From NCBI RefSeq assembly GCF_936925435.1, contig NZ_CAKZHQ010000045.1, forward strand, positions 26,104 through 90,103: a DNA stretch of 64,000 bases, given 5' to 3'. The notes beneath the pieces are model-generated. The model worked only from the letters and a program-made list of their open reading frames with translations, ran no database searches and was not told where the DNA came from. The stretch is from an uncultured Ramlibacter sp. (GTDB taxonomy: Bacteria; Pseudomonadota; Gammaproteobacteria; Burkholderiales; Burkholderiaceae_C). Shown here piece by piece: positions 1 to 8,364 of this stretch (position 1 is the first letter of the stretch; each line of letters starts with the position of its first letter). The position numbers were made by a program, and so were the translations under genes.

Positions 1-440
1 TCGTCGGCCTGGCGCTGGCCGGTGTGCTGCACGCCGTCTCGCGCCGCACCCGCTGGGGCGTGGCCCTGCTGGCCGTGGTGCAAAACCGTGAGGCAGCGCG
101 CCTGATGGGCATCCCCATCAAGCGCGCCGTCGCCGCCTCGTTCGCGCTGTCAGCGCTGTTTGCCGGCATCGCCGGCGTGCTGATCGCGCCGCTGTACAAC
201 GTGCATGCCGACATGGGCACGCTGTTCGGCCTGAAAGCCTTTGCGGTCGCCATCCTGGGCGGCATCACCAGCGCCTGGGGCGTGATGCTGGCCGGCTTGC
301 TGTTCGGCACGGCCGAGGCCCTGATCACCGCCACCCTGGGCTCGGGCTACACCCAGATCCTGACCTTCACCCTGGTGATCGTTGCCCTGGCCTTGCGGCC
401 CAATGGCCTGTTCGGCCGCGCCACGCTTCGCAAAGTATGA
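1..440 (+). CDS. livH: Branched-chain amino-acid ABC transporter permease, LivH type (5' end outside window)
   Basis: This is the C-terminal part of an inner-membrane permease; the reading frame enters from the left edge (codons in phase from base 3). About 145 residues are visible. They carry hydrophobic membrane segments and an EAA-type cytoplasmic loop (NREAARLMGI) where the ATPase docks. The stop overlaps the ATG of the next gene (ATGA), so the two are translationally coupled. Family knowledge: LivH and LivM form the channel for leucine/isoleucine/valine or related carboxylates. The exact substrate cannot be read from the sequence. Confidence 0.85.
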   Translation, partial: VGLALAGVLHAVSRRTRWGVALLAVVQNREAARLMGIPIKRAVAASFALSALFAGIAGVLIAPLYNVHADMGTLFGLKAFAVAILGGITSAWGVMLAGLLFGTAEALITATLGSGYTQILTFTLVIVALALRPNGLFGRATLRKV

Positions 441-2920
441 GCCGTTCCCTGTTGTCCCGCGCGCCGGCTCTGGCGCTGGCTGTCCTCGTCCTGGCGGCCC
501 TGGCGCTGCTGACCAAAGTCAATGGCTACTACGTCTTCGTCATCGCCAACGTCGCCCTGCTGGTCGCGGTCGGCGTCGGCCTGAACGTGCTGCTGGGTCT
601 GAGCGGCCAGGTCTCGTTCGGCCATGTCGGCTTCTACGCCGTCGGCGCCTACACCGTGGCCATCCTGACCAGCAAGTACGGCTGGAGTTTCTGGGCGGCC
701 TGGCCGCTGGCGGCCCTGATTGCTTCGGCCCTGGGTGCGTTGCTGGCGCTGCCGGCGCTGCGCGCGCGCGGGCCTTACCTGGCGATGATCACCATCGCCT
801 TTGGTTTCATCATCGAGCACGCCATCGTCGAGGCGCGCGGCCTGACCGGCGGCCAGAACGGCATCATGGGCGTGGCCGCGCCCTCGCTGTTCGGCCTGGC
901 CAGCGGTGAGCGCGCTGCCGCCATGCTGGCCGTGCTGCTGGCTGCGGCGCTGCTGGTGGCGTTTGCCCTGCTCTCTCGCGGCACCTGGGGCGCGGCCCTG
1001 CGCGCGGTGCGCGACAGCGAAACGGCGGCCGAGTCGGTGGGCCTGCGCCCGCTGGTGGTCAAGACCGTGGCCTTTGCCGTCTCGGCCGCCTGTGCCGGCG
1101 CGGCCGGCGGCTTGTTTGCTCCGCTGTCGGGCTTTGTGACGCCGCAGGCCTTTGGCTTTCTGCAGTCCATCCTGTTCGTGCTGGTGGTGATGATCGGCGG
1201 CGCTGGTTCGGTGGCCGGTCCGCTGGTGGGCGCGCTCATCGTCGGCCTCTTGCCCGAGGTCCTGGCCAGCCTGGAGGAATACCGGCTGCTGTTGTTCGGT
1301 GCCTTGCTGCTGGTCGTGCTGTGGGTGGCGCCCAATGGCGCGGCCGGCCTGTGGCGGCCCAAGCCCCAGGCCGAAGCACTGCCCGCCGCGGCAGGCGATG
1401 TGCCCCTGCTGCGGCCCGAAGCCGGCCCCGCCCTGGTGGCGCAGGACCTGGGCATGCAGTTTGGCGGCGTGCGCGCCGTCCAGGGCCTGGCCTTCGAGGC
1501 CCAGCCCGGGCGCATCACCAGCTTGATCGGCCCCAACGGCGCCGGAAAGACCACGGCGCTGAACATGCTCAGCGGCTTTTACACGCCGACCTCGGGCGGC
1601 TTCGCGCTGGGCGCCCAGGCCTTGCAAGGCCTGCCGGCCTTTCGCATTGCGCGTGCCGGCATCGCGCGCAGCTACCAGACCTCGCAGCTGTTCGGCAGCC
1701 TGAGCGTGCTGGACAACGTGTCGCTGGCCCTGGGCCGCGGCACGCTGGGCCCGCTGCTGGGCGCGGCCCGGCTGCGCGCCGGCGCCACGCGCGCGCGGGC
1801 CGCCCAGCTGCTGGCCTTTTGCGGCTACGCGGGGGCGCTGGAAACGCCGGCGGCCGATCTGGCGCACGTGGACCGGCGCCTGGTGGAGATCGCCCGTGCG
1901 CTGGCCACCTCGCCGCGCATGCTGCTGCTGGACGAGCCGGCCGCCGGCCTCTCGCGCGAGGACAAGGACGCTCTTGCAGCGCTGCTCCAACGCATCGCCG
2001 CGCAGGACATCGGCGTGCTGCTGGTGGAGCACGACATGGAGCTGGTGATGGGCGTGTCCCATCACGTGGTGGTGATCGACGCCGGCCAGCGCCTGGCGGT
2101 GGGTGATGTCGCCGCAGTGCAGGCCAACCCCGCCGTGCGCGCCGCCTACCTGGGCGAGTCGCTGGAGCTGTCGGGCAATGCGCAGGCCCGTGCGCCCCTG
2201 GCCGAGGACGCGACCGAGCTGCTGGGCGTCGGCGAGCTGCGCACCGGCTATGGCGCCGGGCCGGTATTGCATGGCATCTCGCTGAGCGTGCGGCCCGGCG
2301 AGATGGTGGCCCTGCTGGGCGCCAACGGTGCGGGCAAGTCCACGCTGATGCGTGCGCTGGCCGGCTTGCACCGGCCGGTGCAGGGCGGCATCCACCTGGC
2401 AGGGGTGGAGCTCGCTGCGCTGCCGGCCGAACGCATCGTGGCCCAGGGCCTGGCCCTGGTGCCCGAGGGCCGCCAGGTCTTCCCCGAGCTGAGTGTGCTG
2501 GACAACCTGCGCCTGGGCGCCTTCCTCGACGGCCGCGGCATCGAGGCGCGCACCGAGCAGATGTTGGTGCGCTTTCCGCGCCTGCGCGAGCGCCTGCAGC
2601 AGCGCGCCGGCCTGCTGTCCGGCGGCGAGCAGCAGATGCTGGCAGTGGCGCGCGGCCTGATGTCGCAGCCGCGCCTGCTGCTGCTGGACGAGCCTTCGCT
2701 GGGCCTGGCGCCCAAGGTCATCGCCGACCTGTTTGCCGCGCTCGATGGCCTGCGCCAGGAGGGCATCACCGTGCTGCTGGTCGACCAGATGGCGGCGCTG
2801 GCGCTGGCGCTGGCCGACCGCGCCTATGTCATCGAGGGTGGCCGCATCGTCGCGCAGGGCACGGCCGCTGAAATCGCCGCCGATGGCACGCTGGCGCGGG
2901 CTTACCTCGGAGCGGGCTGA
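437..2920 (+). CDS. Fused LivM permease - LivG ATPase - LivF ATPase
   Basis: This 827-residue protein joins three parts of a Liv-type ABC importer. Residues about 1-315 are a LivM permease with many membrane helices (GLSGQVSFGHVGFYAVGAY is typical). Residues about 335-580 are a LivG-like ATPase with Walker A GPNGAGKTT near 365 and Walker B MLLLDEP. Residues about 595-827 are a LivF-like ATPase with Walker A GANGAGKST near 628 and a normal signature LSGGEQQ near 726. In the first ATPase the expected LSxGQ signature reads LAHVD (near 474), while the following RLVEIARAL is intact. Separate livM, livG and livF genes are the usual arrangement. The start ATG overlaps the livH stop. The periplasmic binding protein is not in view. 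Confidence 0.93.
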   Translation: MSRSLLSRAPALALAVLVLAALALLTKVNGYYVFVIANVALLVAVGVGLNVLLGLSGQVSFGHVGFYAVGAYTVAILTSKYGWSFWAAWPLAALIASALGALLALPALRARGPYLAMITIAFGFIIEHAIVEARGLTGGQNGIMGVAAPSLFGLASGERAAAMLAVLLAAALLVAFALLSRGTWGAALRAVRDSETAAESVGLRPLVVKTVAFAVSAACAGAAGGLFAPLSGFVTPQAFGFLQSILFVLVVMIGGAGSVAGPLVGALIVGLLPEVLASLEEYRLLLFGALLLVVLWVAPNGAAGLWRPKPQAEALPAAAGDVPLLRPEAGPALVAQDLGMQFGGVRAVQGLAFEAQPGRITSLIGPNGAGKTTALNMLSGFYTPTSGGFALGAQALQGLPAFRIARAGIARSYQTSQLFGSLSVLDNVSLALGRGTLGPLLGAARLRAGATRARAAQLLAFCGYAGALETPAADLAHVDRRLVEIARALATSPRMLLLDEPAAGLSREDKDALAALLQRIAAQDIGVLLVEHDMELVMGVSHHVVVIDAGQRLAVGDVAAVQANPAVRAAYLGESLELSGNAQARAPLAEDATELLGVGELRTGYGAGPVLHGISLSVRPGEMVALLGANGAGKSTLMRALAGLHRPVQGGIHLAGVELAALPAERIVAQGLALVPEGRQVFPELSVLDNLRLGAFLDGRGIEARTEQMLVRFPRLRERLQQRAGLLSGGEQQMLAVARGLMSQPRLLLLDEPSLGLAPKVIADLFAALDGLRQEGITVLLVDQMAALALALADRAYVIEGGRIVAQGTAAEIAADGTLARAYLGAG

Positions 2921-2971
2921 CTTTCATCGGGGCGCCGCCACGCTGGGATACCATGGTCGCAAGGAGGAGAG

Positions 2972-3334
2972 ATGGCATTTCGTCTCAACATCACGCGTTC
3001 GCCCAGGATGGCGGCGGCCCAGGTCACGGCCCTGGCCTCGCACGAGGAGGCGCAGGAGATCGTGATGGCCATCGCCGAGCAGACCCGTGAGCACGGAGAC
3101 AAGCGCTTGCTGATCGACCTGACCGATTTCGTCGGCACGCTCGACATCGACAGCCACCGCTGGGCGGGAGAGCTGGTCTTTCGCCACCTGTCGCACCTGG
3201 AGCGCATCGCCTCCCTGGTGCCCGAGGACAAGATCACCCGCGTCAGCGAGCAGACCGCCCAGGCCCATGGCGTGCAGCTGCGCGTCTTCGCCGAAATCAC
3301 TTCCGCGGTGGAGTGGCTGATCGCGCCGCTGTAG
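2972..3334 (+). CDS. Small STAS/SpoIIAA-like protein, function unknown
   Basis: A 120-residue soluble protein. The start is fixed by a strong ribosome-binding site (AGGAGG just upstream of ATG). The pattern of short strands and helices, with RLLIDLTDFVGTLD in the middle and a late segment before the C-terminal EITSAVEWL, resembles the SpoIIAA-like/STAS fold found in small stand-alone bacterial proteins. That assignment rests on overall pattern and not on a diagnostic motif. It follows the liv cluster by about 50 bases and could be co-transcribed with it, but nothing shows a shared function. Confidence 0.55.
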   Translation: MAFRLNITRSPRMAAAQVTALASHEEAQEIVMAIAEQTREHGDKRLLIDLTDFVGTLDIDSHRWAGELVFRHLSHLERIASLVPEDKITRVSEQTAQAHGVQLRVFAEITSAVEWLIAPL

Positions 3335-3369
3335 GGGCTTTTGCAGGCCGTGTTGCTACAGTGCGGCCG

Positions 3370-5400
3370 ATGCATAGCCTTCTGGCCGCCCTGCTGTTCT
3401 CCGTCGCCTTGGCGGGGCCTGCAGGCGCACAAACGCAGGACCGGCCGCCTCTGCCGGAACTGCTGCAACGGGCGGGTGCCGCCAACAGCCGCGGCGCCCC
3501 CGACCTGGTGGCCCTGGACGTCTCCCCGACACGCGGCCAGCAGCAGCCGTTCTTTCGCGCCGTGATGGCCGCGCCGCTGGTTGCGCCCTACCGCGCCGGC
3601 GTGTTGGGAGATTCCTTCCGGGGCGCGGTGGGATCGCCGCGGGAACTGATCGGCCGGGCGGGAGCGCTCTCTGGCGCGCGGCTGCAGCGCCCGGCCGACT
3701 TCGGGATGGCCGCCATCGAAGCCCGGCTGGGCGCCGCGCCCGACCCGCTGGCGGCAGGCCTTGCGTGGATGGCTTCGACGCCGGCGGGCGCTGGATGGGT
3801 GCCGGTGTTGCCCGACGAGGCACAACTGCGTGGCCCCTTGCGCTACGAACTCGCACGCGTTCTCGCCGCCATGGCGCAGCCGCATGCGTTCCTGCAGCGC
3901 GCTTTCGCACGCTTTCCCCCGGGCGTGACGCCGCAACTGTTGCGCCGGCAGGCGCTGGACGGCCAGCTCACCCAGTTCGAGATGCCGGACTACCGGCAAT
4001 TGCTGCCGCTCATCGAGCATGAAGCCGTCCTGGCCGGCATGCTCGATCTGGTGGGCGCCGTCGAACGCCTGCAGCGTTTCGTGAAGAGCGAGGCGGCGCT
4101 GCCTTCGCTTGCCTGGTCGCTGCAGACACCGTTAGGCCGGATCGTCGTCGACACGAGCGGCCAGAACAATCGCCACCTGCTCAAAGATGCGCTGTTGGTG
4201 CTGGACGTGGGCGGCGACGACGAGTACGAATTCCTGGCCCCGGGCGACACCCATGCCATCAGCGTGCTCCTGGACCACCGCGGCAACGACCGGTATGCGA
4301 CGGCGGCTGCCGGCGCAGACCCGTCGAGCGCCACGCTCGGCTACGGCATCCTGTGGGACACGGAAGGCGACGACCGTTACCAGGGAACCGGGCAAGCGCA
4401 GGCGTCCGCGCTCTTCGGCGCGGCCTTGCTGGTCGACGGCGGCGGCAGCAACCGCTTCGCGGCAAGCAGCCATTCGCAGGCGCACGCGATTGGCGGTGTG
4501 GCGGTGCTGGTCAGCGGCAGCGGCGACGACGCGTTCACCGCGCAAACCTACTCGCAGGCCACGGGCGGCCCGGGGGGCGCCGCGGTGCTGGTTGATACCG
4601 GCGGCGATGACCGTTACACGCTGGGCAACGTGCCGCTGGTCCGGCCCTCTCCTCAGTTGCCGGACCACAACGTCTCGATGGGGCAGGGTGCCGGTTACGG
4701 AATGCGCGGGGTCTTCTTCGACGGGCGCTCCACCGCCGGAGGGATCGGCATGCTGCTGGACCTGGCGGGCAACGACCGCTATGAGGCGCAGGTCTTCGCG
4801 CAAGGCGTCGGCTACCACGAGGGCCTGGGCATGCTGCTGGACGACGGCGGCAACGACCACTTCGAAGCGGCCTGGTACGCGATGGGCGCCGGCGTGCACC
4901 ACGCCGCAGGGATCCTCCTCAAGCGCGGCACCGGCAACGACGTCTACCGCGCGAGCCACGAGATGGCGCTGGGCGCCGCGAACGACCTGTCGGTTGGCGT
5001 GTTTGTGGACGAGGACGGACACGATGAGTACGCCGTCGGCCAGTTGGGCCTGGGGACCTCGCACGCGAACGGCACCGGCATCTTTGTCGACGCCGCAGGG
5101 AACGATCGCTACACCGTCATGTCGGCCACATGCCGTGCGCTGGGCGCCGCTTACATGCACGAGTGGGGCAACGCGCGGGAGACTTTGCCGGCCCTGGGCC
5201 TGTTCATCGATCTCGGCGGCGCCGACAGCTACCCGGCGCATTGCGCTCGCGTGGCGAACAACAGCCTTTGGGCCGGCCCGCGCGCCTGGCCCCAGCTGGA
5301 TCTGCGCAGCGAGGCCGCAGCCGGCGCGGACGGGCAATGGCCGCTGCCGTTTGCGCTGCGCCTGCTGACCCAGCCAGCGACACCTGCGGCAGCGCGCTGA
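3370..5400 (+). CDS. Secreted protein with about 12 NDRY-type beta repeats, function unknown
   Basis: A 676-residue exported protein. The start is placed at the ATG that begins a clear signal peptide (LLAALLFSVALAGPAGAQ). An extended -10-like element TACAGT lies 7 bases before it, and no Shine-Dalgarno sequence is visible. Residues about 25-265 are an unrecognised globular region. From about residue 275 to the end, a motif of form hhhDxxGxDRY (for example MLLDLAGNDRYEA) recurs about 12 times, mostly every 23-28 residues. The aspartate/glycine turns recall calcium-binding beta-roll or beta-helix repeats, but the classic RTX nonapeptide GGxGxDxLx is absent. I do not recognise the family; a structural or surface role is a guess. 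Confidence 0.75.
   Translation: MHSLLAALLFSVALAGPAGAQTQDRPPLPELLQRAGAANSRGAPDLVALDVSPTRGQQQPFFRAVMAAPLVAPYRAGVLGDSFRGAVGSPRELIGRAGALSGARLQRPADFGMAAIEARLGAAPDPLAAGLAWMASTPAGAGWVPVLPDEAQLRGPLRYELARVLAAMAQPHAFLQRAFARFPPGVTPQLLRRQALDGQLTQFEMPDYRQLLPLIEHEAVLAGMLDLVGAVERLQRFVKSEAALPSLAWSLQTPLGRIVVDTSGQNNRHLLKDALLVLDVGGDDEYEFLAPGDTHAISVLLDHRGNDRYATAAAGADPSSATLGYGILWDTEGDDRYQGTGQAQASALFGAALLVDGGGSNRFAASSHSQAHAIGGVAVLVSGSGDDAFTAQTYSQATGGPGGAAVLVDTGGDDRYTLGNVPLVRPSPQLPDHNVSMGQGAGYGMRGVFFDGRSTAGGIGMLLDLAGNDRYEAQVFAQGVGYHEGLGMLLDDGGNDHFEAAWYAMGAGVHHAAGILLKRGTGNDVYRASHEMALGAANDLSVGVFVDEDGHDEYAVGQLGLGTSHANGTGIFVDAAGNDRYTVMSATCRALGAAYMHEWGNARETLPALGLFIDLGGADSYPAHCARVANNSLWAGPRAWPQLDLRSEAAAGADGQWPLPFALRLLTQPATPAAAR
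4195..5235 (+). repeat. Protein-level tandem repeats (hhhDxGGNDRY)
   Basis: Repeat cores begin near 4195, 4264, 4348, 4426, 4501, 4585, 4750, 4831, 4912, 4996, 5080 and 5200. Spacing is mostly 69-84 bases; the larger gaps near 4585-4750 and 5080-5200 hold longer loops or a decayed unit. The repeats are degenerate at DNA level, so they are an old protein repeat and not a recent tandem duplication. Confidence 0.75.
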
Positions 5401-5412
5401 CAAAATCCCCCC

Positions 5413-6597
5413 ATGGGTTTTTTCCGCGACGTCAATCTTTCCGCCCTGACCGCCGGCTTTGTTGCCGTGCTGGTGGGTTTCACCAGTTCGGTCGCCATCG
5501 TCTTCCAGGCGGCACAGGCCTTCAACGCCACGCCGGAGCTGATCTCCTCCTGGATGTGGGCGCTCGGTCTGGGCATGGGCCTGTGTTCGGCCATTCCCTC
5601 GCTGGTGCTCAAGAAGCCGGTGATGGTGGCCTGGTCGACGCCGGGCGCGGCGGTGCTGGCCACGGCCGGCCTGGCCGGCGGCTTTTCCATGGCCGAAGCC
5701 GTGGGCGCCTTCCTGGTCTGCGGTGCCTTGATCGTGCTGTTCGGCGCCACCGGCTGGTTCGAGAAGTTGATGAATCGCATCCCGATGGCGATTGCGTCTG
5801 CCCTGCTGGCCGGCGTGCTGGCGCGCTTTGGCCTGCAGGCCTTTGCTGCCGCCCAGACCGCCTTGCCCCTGGTGCTGCTGATGCTGGCCACCTACTTGGT
5901 GGCACGCCGCGCCGCACCGCGCTATGCCGTGGTGCTGACCCTGGTGGTGGCCATCGCGTTCGTGGCGGCGCGCGGCGAGATGGCATGGTCGCGCGTCACG
6001 TTCGCACCGGCCATGCCGGTGTTCACCATGCCGCAGTTCAGCTTTGCCGCCCTCACCAGCCTGGCGCTGCCGCTGTTCGTCGTGACCATGGCCTCGCAGA
6101 ACCTGCCGGGTGTGGCGGCCATCCAGGCCGCCGGCTACCAGATGCCGATTTCGAAGCTGATCACCGTCACTGGGCTGGCCATGCTGCTGCTGGCGCCCTT
6201 TGGCGCCTTTGCCCTGTGCCTGTCAGCCATCACCGCCGCCATCTGCATGGGCCGCGAGGCCCACGAAGATCCGGCCAGGCGCTACACCGCGGCCGTCTGC
6301 TGCGGCGCTCTCTATGTGCTGATCGGCGTTTTCGGCACGGCCGTCACCGGCGTGCTCACCGCCTTCCCCAAGGAGCTGGTGGTGGCCATCGCCGGCCTGG
6401 CCCTGCTGGGCACCATCGGTGGTGGCCTGGCCACGGCGCTGCGCGAGGAGGCGCACCGCGAGGCCGCGCTCATCACCTTCCTGGTCACGCTCAGCGGCGT
6501 GGCAATAGCCGGAGTCGGTTCGGCGTTTTGGGGCGTGGTCGCGGGCGCGCTCGCTCTTTTTGTGCAACAGTACCGGCGTCCCAGAGAAGCATCCTGA
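5413..6597 (+). CDS. benE: BenE-family benzoate/proton symporter-like transporter
   Basis: A 394-residue inner-membrane protein with about 11-12 hydrophobic segments. The N-terminal half has the BenE-like run GFVAVLVGFTSSVAIVFQAA, and the middle has MASQNLPGVAAIQAAGY, typical of the family. BenE proteins import benzoate with protons; no benzoate catabolic genes are in this window, so the substrate may differ. The -10-like CAAAAT is 6 bases before the ATG with no ribosome-binding site, suggesting a leaderless message. The stop overlaps the start of gshB (TGATG). Confidence 0.85.
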   Translation: MGFFRDVNLSALTAGFVAVLVGFTSSVAIVFQAAQAFNATPELISSWMWALGLGMGLCSAIPSLVLKKPVMVAWSTPGAAVLATAGLAGGFSMAEAVGAFLVCGALIVLFGATGWFEKLMNRIPMAIASALLAGVLARFGLQAFAAAQTALPLVLLMLATYLVARRAAPRYAVVLTLVVAIAFVAARGEMAWSRVTFAPAMPVFTMPQFSFAALTSLALPLFVVTMASQNLPGVAAIQAAGYQMPISKLITVTGLAMLLLAPFGAFALCLSAITAAICMGREAHEDPARRYTAAVCCGALYVLIGVFGTAVTGVLTAFPKELVVAIAGLALLGTIGGGLATALREEAHREAALITFLVTLSGVAIAGVGSAFWGVVAGALALFVQQYRRPREAS

Positions 6598-7547
6598 TGA
6601 ACATCCTCTTTATTGCCGACCCGCTCGCATCCTTCAAGACCTACAAGGACACGACCTTCTCGATGATGCGCGAGGCGCAGCGGCGCGGCCACCGCATTGC
6701 CGCCTGCGGCCCGCAGGACATCGCCTGGCGCTCCGGCGGCCTGGTGCAGGCCGCGGTGCGCGAGATCACGCTCACCGGCGAAGCCGACGACTGGTTCCGT
6801 GAGACCGGCACGCCGGTCAAGGCGCTCAAGGACTACGACGCCGTGCTGATGCGCAAGGACCCGCCGTTCGACAGCGAGTACTTTTACGCCACCCACCTGC
6901 TGGAACAGGCTGAGCGCGAGGGCGCGCGCGTCTTCAACAAACCGGCGGCGCTGCGCGACCATCCGGAAAAGCTGGCCATCATGGAGTTCGCGCAGTACAT
7001 CGGCCCGACCCTGGTCACGCGCAGCGCCGATGAAGTGCGGCGCTTTCACGCCGAGCATGGCGACATCATCCTCAAGCCCCTGGACGGCATGGGCGGCATG
7101 GGCATCTACCGGGTCAAGGCCGACGGCCTGAACCTGGGCTCAATCACCGAGACGCTCAACCGCGACGGCGCCACCAGCCTGATGGTGCAGAAATTCCTGC
7201 CAGAGATCGCCGCCGGCGACAAGCGCATCCTCATCATCGGCGGCAAGCCTGTGCCGTTTTCGCTGGCGCGCATCCCGCAGGGCAGCGAGGTGCGCGGCAA
7301 TCTGGCAGCCGGTGGCAAGGGCGTGGCCCAGCCGCTGTCGGCGCGCGACCTGGAGCTGGCGAACGCCGTGGGCCCGGTGCTGGCGGCGCGCGGCCTGCTG
7401 CTGGTGGGGCTGGACGTGATCGGCAGCAGCATCACCGAGATCAACGTCACCAGCCCGACCTGCTTCCAGGAAATCCACGACCAGGCGGGCTTCGACGTGC
7501 CGGCCATGTTCGTCGATGCGCTGGAAGCGGCGATTTCGGCAAAATAG
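6597..7547 (+). CDS. gshB: Glutathione synthetase
   Basis: A 316-residue cytoplasmic ATP-grasp enzyme that joins gamma-glutamylcysteine and glycine to make glutathione. The length matches the family (about 315). The N-terminus NILFIADPLASFKTYKD, the central LKPLDGMGGMGIYRV loop and the C-terminal metal/substrate segment DVIGSSITEINVTSPT are diagnostic. Its ATG shares a base with the stop of the upstream transporter gene, so translation is probably coupled. The stop codon lies inside a 55-bp dispersed repeat (7541-7595). Confidence 0.96.
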   Translation: MNILFIADPLASFKTYKDTTFSMMREAQRRGHRIAACGPQDIAWRSGGLVQAAVREITLTGEADDWFRETGTPVKALKDYDAVLMRKDPPFDSEYFYATHLLEQAEREGARVFNKPAALRDHPEKLAIMEFAQYIGPTLVTRSADEVRRFHAEHGDIILKPLDGMGGMGIYRVKADGLNLGSITETLNRDGATSLMVQKFLPEIAAGDKRILIIGGKPVPFSLARIPQGSEVRGNLAAGGKGVAQPLSARDLELANAVGPVLAARGLLLVGLDVIGSSITEINVTSPTCFQEIHDQAGFDVPAMFVDALEAAISAK

Positions 7548-7595
7548 GCCTGTAGCCAGCGTCCAGTGGACCTGGGATGCTCCTGAAACAGGAGC
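7541..7595 (+). repeat. 55-bp dispersed imperfect-palindrome repeat, copy A
   Basis: Begins AAAATAGGCC and ends with a perfect 7-bp hairpin, GCTCCTG-AAA-CAGGAGC (7579-7595). It aligns without gaps to the copies at 51561-51615 (38 of 55 bases identical by hand count), 47440-47494 (opposite strand) and 14848-14902. It supplies the stop codon of gshB (TAG at 7545-7547). It might also act as a weak terminator or stabiliser, but there is no T-run. Confidence 0.75.
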
Positions 7596-7598
7596 GTT

Positions 7599-8360
7599 TC
7601 AGGCGTTGACGCCGTCCACGAAGACCCGCAGCTCACCCGGCGAAAACTGGGTCCAGGTCTCGTCCGTGGTCAGCGGCGCCGTCACCACCACGGCCACCCT
7701 GTCCTGCGGCGTGGTGTTGCGGGCGAAGTCGATCGACAGGTCTTCGTCGGCCAGATGCGCGTGGGCGAAAGGGTGCTTGCGCTCGACGAAGAACAGGCTG
7801 GTCGAGCAGTGCGCCCACAGGGCCTGGCCATTGGACAGCATGAAGTTGAAGGTGCCGTGCCTGGCGATCTGCGGCGCCAGCTCGCGCAGGGTCAGGGTCA
7901 GCTCGTGCACGCTGGGCACGGAAGCATGCGACTTGGCCATCTCCTGCATGATCCAGCAGAAGGCGCGCTCGCTGTCGGTCGTGCCCACCGGCCGGAAGCC
8001 CGCGTGCAGGCGCGGCTGGAAGTCCTTCAGGTCGCCGTTGTGGGCGAACACCCAGTAGCGGCCCCACAGCTCGCGCACGAAGGGGTGGCAGTTCTCCAGC
8101 GCCACCTGGCCCTGGGTGGCCTTGCGGATGTGGGCGATGACGTTGCGGCTCTTGATCGGGTAGCGGCGGATCAGCTCGGCCACCGGCGAGTCGAAGGCCG
8201 CCGCCGGATCGACGAAGTGGCGCAGCCCGTGGCCCTCGAAGAAGGCGATGCCCCAGCCGTCGGCATGGTGGTCGGTGCGGCCGCCGCGCTGGGCAAAGCC
8301 GGTGAAGCTGAAGGTCACGTCGGTCGGCGTGTTGCAATTCATTCCAAGAAGCTGGCACAT
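7599..8360 (-). CDS. Class II glutamine amidotransferase (YafJ-like)
   Basis: A 253-residue cytoplasmic protein with an N-terminal-nucleophile amidotransferase fold. The catalytic cysteine is residue 2 (MCQLLGMNCNTP). Typical segments are HHADGWGIAFFEG, HIRKATQG, FAHNGDL and TTDSERAF. It has no synthetase domain, so the acceptor of the released ammonia is unknown, as in the YafJ family. The start has GACAAT 6 bases upstream and no ribosome-binding site, suggesting a leaderless transcript. It is transcribed opposite to gshB and sits just downstream of the MFS gene on the same strand. Confidence 0.88.
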   Translation of the reverse strand: MCQLLGMNCNTPTDVTFSFTGFAQRGGRTDHHADGWGIAFFEGHGLRHFVDPAAAFDSPVAELIRRYPIKSRNVIAHIRKATQGQVALENCHPFVRELWGRYWVFAHNGDLKDFQPRLHAGFRPVGTTDSERAFCWIMQEMAKSHASVPSVHELTLTLRELAPQIARHGTFNFMLSNGQALWAHCSTSLFFVERKHPFAHAHLADEDLSIDFARNTTPQDRVAVVVTAPLTTDETWTQFSPGELRVFVDGVNA

Positions 8361-8364
8361 GGCG

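Noticed and set aside
347..2395. Long minus-strand open frame opposite the Liv fusion gene
   Set aside because: High-GC shadow frame, low-complexity His/Gln/Arg-rich peptide, no family resemblance. The same applies to long antisense frames opposite lplT-plsC, tgt/queA, recG, secY and fusA.
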